In this document: one piece after another, positions 5,771 to 10,408 of the stretch
Layout: each line of letters starts with the position of its first letter
How positions within the stretch are numbered: the first letter of the stretch is position 1
Assembly (NCBI GenBank): GCA_900553245.1
Contig: USCP01000048.1
Coordinates: forward strand, 1 to 10,408
Source of the DNA: an uncultured Peptococcaceae bacterium
GTDB lineage: Bacteria > Bacillota > Peptococcia > Peptococcales > Peptococcaceae
Length of the DNA stretch: 10,408 nucleotides
Reading direction: 5' to 3'
Program-made: the position numbers and the translations under genes
Notes under the pieces: model-generated
The model's input: only the letters and a program-made list of their open reading frames with translations
Database searches by the model: none
What the model was told of the DNA's origin: nothing

Positions 5771-5827
5771 GATACAGAAAAGCATTTCGTTAGTTGTTGC
5801 CGCAACTTACGGAGTGCTTTTTCTTTT
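5742..5827 (+). ncRNA. Candidate small RNA on the plus strand
   Basis: Inferred from a plus-strand promoter candidate (TTGCAC-17-TATGAT with TGC extension, 5707-5735) and a plus-strand terminator ending near 5827. No ORF of any size with a ribosome site lies between. The transcript would be about 85 nt and would contain one arm of the 16-bp repeat. It is predicted only from these signals. Confidence 0.35.
5778..5827 (+). terminator. Long intrinsic terminator, plus-strand oriented
   Basis: A 19-position stem (5778-5796 with 5803-5821) has one T-T mismatch and two T-G pairs that are G-U wobbles only in plus-strand RNA (A-C mismatches on the minus strand). TTTCTTTT follows on the plus strand. 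No plus-strand gene ends here. It might also act weakly on fic transcripts from the other side. Confidence 0.7.
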
Positions 5828-5886
5828 ATATGTCACTTTCAATACGCATCACCGCCTTTCGTAATAAGCGCCTAATTTCAATAAAA

Positions 5887-6960
5887 TTACGCTCTTCTTG
5901 CTAAGTCTATCAATTCCGTAAAAAAGAACGTTTTTCCTCTTTTACGATCATCACTTAACAAAATATGTTTTTTCTCTAGAACATTTAAATATCTCAGGGC
6001 CTGCCCACGAGAAACAGTAAGTTGATCTTCAAGCAAGCTTGCATTTAACACAGGATGCGTAAACAAGCATTCTATAATCTCATCATACTTAGGACTTTTA
6101 ATACATTGTTTAATTGTTGCTTTAGTTTTTAGATACAAAGCGTTGAGCGCATCAATATAGCCAATATGTTGATTTGTTTGTACACTCACTTTAGTAAGAA
6201 AATATCTTATCCATTCGGTGAGTGTATTGTTTCTGGAATCAGTCAACATTTTGTAATATACGCCTTTATCCATGTTAATCGCTTCGCTTATATAAAAGAA
6301 CGGGAAGTTTATCACACCAGATTTATACAAATATAAGCTAATTAACACACGACCTATTCTTCCGTTCCCATCTGAAAATGGGTGAATGGACTCAAATTGA
6401 GAATGAATCATTGCCGCTTTAATCAATGGGTGAATATTGTCATTACCGTTATTCATGAACGTAATCAATTCATCCATATATTTTTTTGTCTCTGCCGCTG
6501 ATGGAGGCGTATATACAACTGTTCCTGCAGAGTTTGTAATCTTATTATCTTGAGACTTGTATTTCCCGACTGTATCTTCTAGCTCCGACTTAATAATACC
6601 GGTCATCATACATTCATGTAATTTTTTTATAAATGAGTGCGTAAATTTACCGGTTCTAAGATGCTCAGCGCCCATAATGAGTGTTTTTGTATGATTTCTA
6701 ACCTCCAACAGAATCTTATCCGCAGTCGCATCAATATCTATTTCATTTTTCAGAACATCAGGAACAGTGGTTTCTGTGCCTTCAATATACATCGATGACA
6801 CCGCTTCTTTTTTTAACAACATCGGAATTAAAATAGCATCAAATTGATACGATGCTATTTTTGATTCTAAAACGCCAAGATTCTTTGCCGCAATCGCAAG
6901 CTCATTGAGAATTTTTCCGGCATCATAATCATTCGTCCGGTCGGATATGAACGCTAGCAT
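5887..6960 (-). CDS. Fic family protein, class II (N-terminal inhibitory helix) with C-terminal winged helix
   Basis: 357 aa. Fic enzymes move AMP (sometimes another nucleotide group) from a nucleotide to hydroxyl side chains of target proteins. The N-terminal Fic_N-type helices hold the inhibitory motif S56-MYI-E60-G61, i.e. (S/T)xxxE(G/N), whose glutamate blocks productive ATP binding, so the enzyme is self-inhibited and needs no separate antitoxin. The core has the flap GTVVYTPP (146-153) and the intact active-site loop HPFSDGNGRIGR (193-204; catalytic H193). Residues about 285-350 look like a winged helix (NASLLEDQLTVSRGQALRYLNVLEKKHIL, then basic KRGKTFFF). The ATG at 6960 follows AAGGAG at 7 nt. 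It is alone on its transcript behind a consensus promoter; the target is unknown. It is AT-rich like the rest of the island. Confidence 0.93.
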   Translation of the reverse strand: MLAFISDRTNDYDAGKILNELAIAAKNLGVLESKIASYQFDAILIPMLLKKEAVSSMYIEGTETTVPDVLKNEIDIDATADKILLEVRNHTKTLIMGAEHLRTGKFTHSFIKKLHECMMTGIIKSELEDTVGKYKSQDNKITNSAGTVVYTPPSAAETKKYMDELITFMNNGNDNIHPLIKAAMIHSQFESIHPFSDGNGRIGRVLISLYLYKSGVINFPFFYISEAINMDKGVYYKMLTDSRNNTLTEWIRYFLTKVSVQTNQHIGYIDALNALYLKTKATIKQCIKSPKYDEIIECLFTHPVLNASLLEDQLTVSRGQALRYLNVLEKKHILLSDDRKRGKTFFFTELIDLARRA

Positions 6961-6981
6961 AAAACCACTCCTTCTACAATT

Positions 6982-7009
6982 ATTATATACGGATGCAGCA
7001 TCTTGTCAA
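6982..7009 (-). promoter_or_regulatory. Consensus promoter of the fic gene
   Basis: TTGACA (7009-7004), a 16-nt spacer and TATAAT (6987-6982) on the minus strand: both hexamers are perfect. The start is predicted near 6975, giving a leader of about 15 nt that contains the AAGGAG ribosome site. A promoter this strong next to a toxin-like gene implies repression. Confidence 0.88.
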
Positions 7010-7010
7010 C

Positions 7011-7051
7011 ATATTAACGTGCATGATTTATAAAATCATGCACGTTAATAT
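7011..7051. promoter_or_regulatory. 41-bp palindrome (19-bp arms) abutting the fic -35 box
   Basis: Perfect 19-bp arms (7011-7029 and 7033-7051) surround a 3-nt centre; the arm core is TTAACGTGCATGATTT. It ends one base from the -35 hexamer. There is no T-tract, so a dimeric operator is the best reading; the winged helix at the Fic C-terminus is a candidate ligand. TCATGCAC plus TTAA recurs at 7124-7136, a possible extra half-site. Confidence 0.7.
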
Positions 7052-7145
7052 TTAATCCATAAAAACATTTCAATTTCTAAGCGCCCTTAAAATCCGCCTG
7101 TAAACAAATTCAAACTTTATTTTTCATGCACAATTAAAAAAAAAG

Positions 7146-7189
7146 TAAACAAAGCCCTGTGCTTCCTACGAGTAGAAGCACAGGGCTTT
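7146..7189 (-). terminator. Terminator after the restriction-modification gene, copy B of the 44-bp repeat
   Basis: A perfect 15-bp stem (7151-7165 with 7175-7189) with a 9-nt loop. On the minus strand it is followed by TGTTTACTTTTTTTTT. It lies 15 nt after the stop of the restriction-modification gene. It is 42/44 identical to 3615-3658. Confidence 0.88.
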
Positions 7190-7203
7190 TTGCGTGTGGT
7201 GGG

Positions 7204-9999
7204 TTATTTGGTTTCTTTTTCGGTGAGGGCTTGATACATACGCATGAGCATGGCGACGCAGGTGGATTCGCTTTTGAACTCGGGGGAGTTTTTATTGAGG
7301 CCGTAAGCGGCCATCACGGCACGGTCGTTGTCCTGATGGTCCTTGCGCAATTCAGGTGGCATGGTGAGTTCGTCGTAGAGATCGGCAAGGCTGGCATCGG
7401 GATACAGGGCACGGGCATCTAAAATGCCTTGGGCGGTTTCCTCGATTTTCGCCTTTTGCGCTTCTGTTGGATTAGGCCATGGGAAGTTGTTGTAAACGAT
7501 GTCTTTGGAGTAGCGATAGTCGCTTTTCAATCGCCCAGCTACAGCACGCATCCAAGCCATGTGAATATTTGAAGTAAGAATACCAAATTCATACATTGTT
7601 GCATTAGGAACAATTTGGACAGCATCATTAACAATTATATTAGGTGAAATAAAACCAATTGGGACATAACGTCTACGTTCTGATGATACACGTGGAATTA
7701 ACAGAAAATCCGTTGATGGTTGGCGTATTTCTTGAAACAGTGTTGGCGTCTCTGCACTTTTTCGTGTAGCCGCTTTTTCACTTGATAACCGAAATTCTCG
7801 AACAGCTTTGACCCTTTCGGTTATAAATTTTGATTTTTTCATCTCAGATACAGAAACACCTACGAGCCATAGACAATAACGAAGTTTATTATTAATAAAT
7901 TCCGTAGAACCTAAAATTTGCTTAACAAACTTTTCAAGACTTGGTTCTTGAATTAAAGCAGCTCTATATTCCTCCGGAGATAAATATAAAAAACCGCCAT
8001 CCGTGGCTTTATTTCCATAGACCATTTCAGAAACAGTGCACAGCGGTTTCTTTCGACTTTCGATAAAAATATCCGGTGCATCTGTAAGATAGGCATTGAT
8101 GTTCTCTACAATATGAACACTACCATCAGAAAATAGTTTTTTAGGTTTAGTGCTTGCTGATGTGCTGTATCCAACAATCACACAATGAACATGCGCTTTA
8201 TCACTGGCTTCACTATCCCATATAAAGGAGCGATAGGCAAAGTCAATATGAATATCAAAGCGCTCGTACAGTGGTTTCCATACACCAGCGACCTGTTCAC
8301 CTTGGGTAATAGAGTTGGTCGATACAAAGGCGGTGCGAATAGTGTTCTTCTTCATCATTTGTGCCGCTTTGAAATACCAGCCGGAAACATAGTCGATTTT
8401 TCCGGCTGTTTTGTAGGACTTCCCCTTTTCATCTACATAGATGGCGCGAATATCTTCTTTTTGCTCCTTGCTTTGAAGAGAATAACCGACAAACGGCGGA
8501 TTCCCCATAATGTAATTCAGTTTTTCCTTTGGTACGACGTCTTCCCAGTCCATACGTAGGGCGTTGCCAGCGGTGATGTTGGCGTAGGATTTGAGTGGGA
8601 GGAAGTCGATTTCATGGTGGATGATGTCGGTGGTTTCTTTCATCATTTGGCTTTCGGCAATCCAGAGGGCGGTTTTGGCAACGGTGACGGCAAAGTCGTT
8701 GATTTCGATGCCGTAGAATTGACCGATGGACACCTTAATCGGATTTTTGCTGTCGCCGAACAGGCTCATTTGGTCGGTGAGGGAGCGGAGTACGTCGTTT
8801 TCCATGCGGCGCAGGCTGAGATAGGTTTCGGTGAGGAAGTTCCCACTGCCACAGGCCGGATCAAGGAAGGTGAGGTGTGCGAGTTTATCTTGGAATGTAC
8901 GGAGTTTGTCTTTGCGTGTTTTTGTAACTGTGATTTCTTGTATTTCTTTGAGTTCTTCGCGCAAGTCATCCAAAAAGAGCGGGTCAATGACCTTGTGGAT
9001 GTTTTCGATGCTGGTGTAGTGCATCCCACCTTTGCGACGTGTTTCCGGGTTCAAGGTGCTTTCAAAGACGGCGCCAAAGATGGTTGGGCTGATGGCAGAC
9101 CAGTCAAAATCTTCGCTGGCTTTGTGCAGAATGAGGTCCACGATGTGTTCATCCAAGCGCGGAATCACAAGGTTGTCGTTGGCAAAGAGGCCGCCATTGA
9201 CATAAGGAAAGGCGAGAAGCTCCGGTTCCATGTAAGGGTCACGGTCTTCGGGCTTGGTGTTTAAGACCTTAAAGAGGTCGATTAAGGCGCGGCGTACATC
9301 TTTGACGGCGTAGTTGCTGAGGTAGTTGTGAAACATGTTGTGTTCGCCAAAGATGCCTGCATCCTCGGCATATAAGCAAAAGACCAAGCGCACGCAGAGG
9401 GCGTTGAGGCTTTGCTGAGCTTCCGGGCTGTCCGGATCGTTGTATTGCTTGTAAAGGGCATCGTAGAGATGACCCACGATGTTCCCGGCTTGCAAGGAAA
9501 TTTCCATTTCGCGCTTGATTTGCTCGTTTTCCGAGTCTACCAAGAATTGCATGCGGTGGTATTCCTTTTCGAGGTTTTCCAAAAGTAGGATTTCCGGCTC
9601 ATCGTTTGGGCGCTTCATGTCGTGGATGTGAAATTCTTTGAAATTGCACACAATAATCCAGCGCGGATGTTCGTCATAAGGCAGATAGCCGGCATAGCGG
9701 CGTGCCTGTTGGAACGGGGAAAGAATGCTCCCATCGGATTGCTTTTGCCCCTTCGACAGGTCAATATCCCTGCCCTTTTGCTCAATGAGTACCTTGGTGG
9801 ATGGAATATAGCCGTCAATATAGCTTTGGTGGCCAAGCTGTACGGTTTTTTCAAATTCGATATATTGTGAAGGGTCTGCCACGTCATAGATATGTTGCAA
9901 AAGCGCCATCCAAAAGCGCTGGGTCTCCTGCTTTTCATCACCCTTGCCTTGCCATTGCTCAACAAATGCACGAATGGCAGCGCGTTTTTCTGCGGTCAT
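7204..9999 (-). CDS. MmeI/YeeA-like single-chain restriction-modification enzyme (type IIL/IIG-like)
   Basis: 931 aa from the ATG at 9999, close to MmeI-type enzymes (about 900-950). Such proteins combine endonuclease, adenine-N6 methyltransferase and target recognition in one chain. Order: PD-ExK-type nuclease with D62 (IDGYI) and E73-Q-K75; helical spacer (about 160-375); methyltransferase with motif I FLDPACGSGNF (378-388), FYGIEIN (428-434) and motif IV NPPF (500-503); target-recognition region (about 590-835); NNFPWPNP (837-844) and a C-terminal helical bundle ending in LMRMYQALTEKETK. All catalytic motifs are present, so it should both cut and methylate. The start is set by AAGGAG 8 nt before the ATG at 9999; the GTG at 10008 is only 1 nt from it. 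An extended -10 lies about 40 nt upstream. No separate specificity or methylase gene is nearby. The recognition region is AT-rich. Confidence 0.88.
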   Translation of the reverse strand: MTAEKRAAIRAFVEQWQGKGDEKQETQRFWMALLQHIYDVADPSQYIEFEKTVQLGHQSYIDGYIPSTKVLIEQKGRDIDLSKGQKQSDGSILSPFQQARRYAGYLPYDEHPRWIIVCNFKEFHIHDMKRPNDEPEILLLENLEKEYHRMQFLVDSENEQIKREMEISLQAGNIVGHLYDALYKQYNDPDSPEAQQSLNALCVRLVFCLYAEDAGIFGEHNMFHNYLSNYAVKDVRRALIDLFKVLNTKPEDRDPYMEPELLAFPYVNGGLFANDNLVIPRLDEHIVDLILHKASEDFDWSAISPTIFGAVFESTLNPETRRKGGMHYTSIENIHKVIDPLFLDDLREELKEIQEITVTKTRKDKLRTFQDKLAHLTFLDPACGSGNFLTETYLSLRRMENDVLRSLTDQMSLFGDSKNPIKVSIGQFYGIEINDFAVTVAKTALWIAESQMMKETTDIIHHEIDFLPLKSYANITAGNALRMDWEDVVPKEKLNYIMGNPPFVGYSLQSKEQKEDIRAIYVDEKGKSYKTAGKIDYVSGWYFKAAQMMKKNTIRTAFVSTNSITQGEQVAGVWKPLYERFDIHIDFAYRSFIWDSEASDKAHVHCVIVGYSTSASTKPKKLFSDGSVHIVENINAYLTDAPDIFIESRKKPLCTVSEMVYGNKATDGGFLYLSPEEYRAALIQEPSLEKFVKQILGSTEFINNKLRYCLWLVGVSVSEMKKSKFITERVKAVREFRLSSEKAATRKSAETPTLFQEIRQPSTDFLLIPRVSSERRRYVPIGFISPNIIVNDAVQIVPNATMYEFGILTSNIHMAWMRAVAGRLKSDYRYSKDIVYNNFPWPNPTEAQKAKIEETAQGILDARALYPDASLADLYDELTMPPELRKDHQDNDRAVMAAYGLNKNSPEFKSESTCVAMLMRMYQALTEKETK

Positions 10000-10036
10000 C
10001 GTCGTCACTCCTTAAAGGTGGAATCATATTGGTTCT

Positions 10037-10045
10037 ATTGTAGCA
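10037..10045 (-). promoter_or_regulatory. Extended -10 promoter of the restriction-modification gene
   Basis: TGCTACAAT on the minus strand (10045-10037), with no clear -35 at 16-18 nt. The predicted start is near 10030, some 30 nt before the ATG. It lies between the ABC-gene terminator and the AAGGAG ribosome site. Confidence 0.55.
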
Positions 10046-10084
10046 TGATATGCCGCTGTAATGGGGCGAAAGTCACACGCCTAA

Positions 10085-10135
10085 CAAAAAAGCACCATTC
10101 TCTCACAGCAAGTGCCGTGGAGGAATGGTGCTTTT
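10085..10135 (-). terminator. Terminator of the ABC transporter gene
   Basis: A 13-bp outer stem (10088-10100 with 10123-10135) encloses a second stem (CACGGC/GCTGTG in minus RNA). On the minus strand it is followed by TTTTTTGTTAGG. It starts 17 nt after the ABC gene stop. A half copy of this element occurs at 3517-3545. Confidence 0.88.
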
Positions 10136-10151
10136 CGTATATCGCCGTGCC

Positions 10152-10408
10152 TTAGTCAAGTTCGAAGGCGCCGGTGTAGAGTTGGTAGTAGGTGCCGTGT
10201 TCAGCCATGAGTTGGTCGTGGTTGCCGCGTTCGATGATGCGACCGTGGTCCATGACCATGACGACGTCGGCGTTTTGGATGGTGGAGAGTCTGTGGGCGA
10301 TGACAAAGACAGTGCGTCCGTGCATGAGCTTGTCCATCCCATCCTGCACGATGGCTTCGGTGCGGGTATCGATGGAGGAGGTGGCTTCGTCGAGGATCAT
10401 CACCGGTG
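10152..10408 (-). CDS. ABC exporter, ATP-binding C-terminus (partial, N-terminus off the right edge)
   Basis: The last 85 codons are visible, open to the window edge. They hold the end of a nucleotide-binding domain: Walker B with catalytic glutamate MILDEAT, D-loop SSID, then TVFVIAHRLSTIQNAD with the H-loop histidine, and the typical end GRIIERGNHDQLMAEHGTYYQLY. This spacing is that of fused membrane-plus-ATPase exporters of the MsbA/LmrA type, which often work as heterodimers with a neighbouring gene; the partner would lie outside the window. The substrate cannot be inferred. Its codon use is GC-rich like the core genes. Confidence 0.93.
   Translation of the reverse strand, partial: PVMILDEATSSIDTRTEAIVQDGMDKLMHGRTVFVIAHRLSTIQNADVVMVMDHGRIIERGNHDQLMAEHGTYYQLYTGAFELD

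Noticed and set aside
7011..7051. Palindrome as a transposon end or terminator
   Set aside because: It is a single compact dyad with no transposase, no target duplication and no T-tract, and its position against the -35 box fits an operator better.
3615..7189. Complete prophage or integrative element
   Set aside because: There is no integrase, relaxase, structural or replication gene between the repeats; only cargo-type genes are present.
8614..9264. 216-codon open frame on the plus strand
   Set aside because: It lies antisense inside the methyltransferase/nuclease gene, has no ribosome site, and its residues mirror the real frame's codon bias.
7204..9999. BREX PglX or DISARM methylase
   Set aside because: The protein has its own N-terminal PD-ExK nuclease and MmeI-like size and end, and none of the partner genes of those systems is adjacent.
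1..10408. CRISPR array, tRNA or rRNA genes
   Set aside because: No regularly spaced repeats and no cloverleaf or rRNA-like segment were seen on either strand.

Overview
The window looks like a chromosomal segment of a Firmicutes-type bacterium (Bacillota), possibly of the Negativicutes/Clostridia side. The basis is the infC-rpmI-rplT order, a BirA with a DNA-binding domain, strong AAGGAG/GGAGG ribosome sites and sigma-A-type promoters. Every gene I can support is on the minus strand, so the window is best read from right to left. Genus-level placement is inference; there is no rRNA or tRNA here.

Core, GC-richer part on the left (1-3380). A TTGACG-17-TAAGAT promoter drives the translation operon infC-rpmI-rplT. 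It is preceded by a roughly 160-nt leader that contains an intrinsic terminator just before infC, so the operon is probably attenuated. infC most likely starts at an ATA codon, as suits IF3 autoregulation. After the rplT terminator comes a tight birA - ybaK-like deacylase - patatin-like cluster. The patatin-like protein runs off the left edge and lacks the catalytic serine.

AT-rich island (about 3662-7145). It lies between two nearly identical 44-bp terminator hairpins (3615-3658 and 7146-7189). It holds an autoinhibited class II Fic protein behind a consensus promoter with a 41-bp palindrome. Next is a structured intergenic stretch with a perfect 16-bp inverted repeat. Then comes a translationally coupled trio: a DUF4417-type protein, an orphan EndoU-type toxin domain and its probable immunity protein. 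The island ends with a short doubtful ORF and a minus-strand terminator. I saw no integrase or transposase.

Right part (7146-10408). A single-chain MmeI/YeeA-like restriction-modification enzyme (931 aa) fills 7204-9999. Its target-recognition third is visibly AT-richer than the rest, which suggests domain exchange. Beyond it is a long terminator and the 3' end of an ABC exporter running off the right edge.

Taken together, the accessory block (Fic, EndoU/immunity, restriction-modification) looks like a small conflict/defence cassette inserted between housekeeping genes. Its most unusual elements are the noncoding ones: paired terminators at its borders, dyad operators, and a face-to-face promoter palindrome next to a plus-strand terminator with no plus-strand gene.
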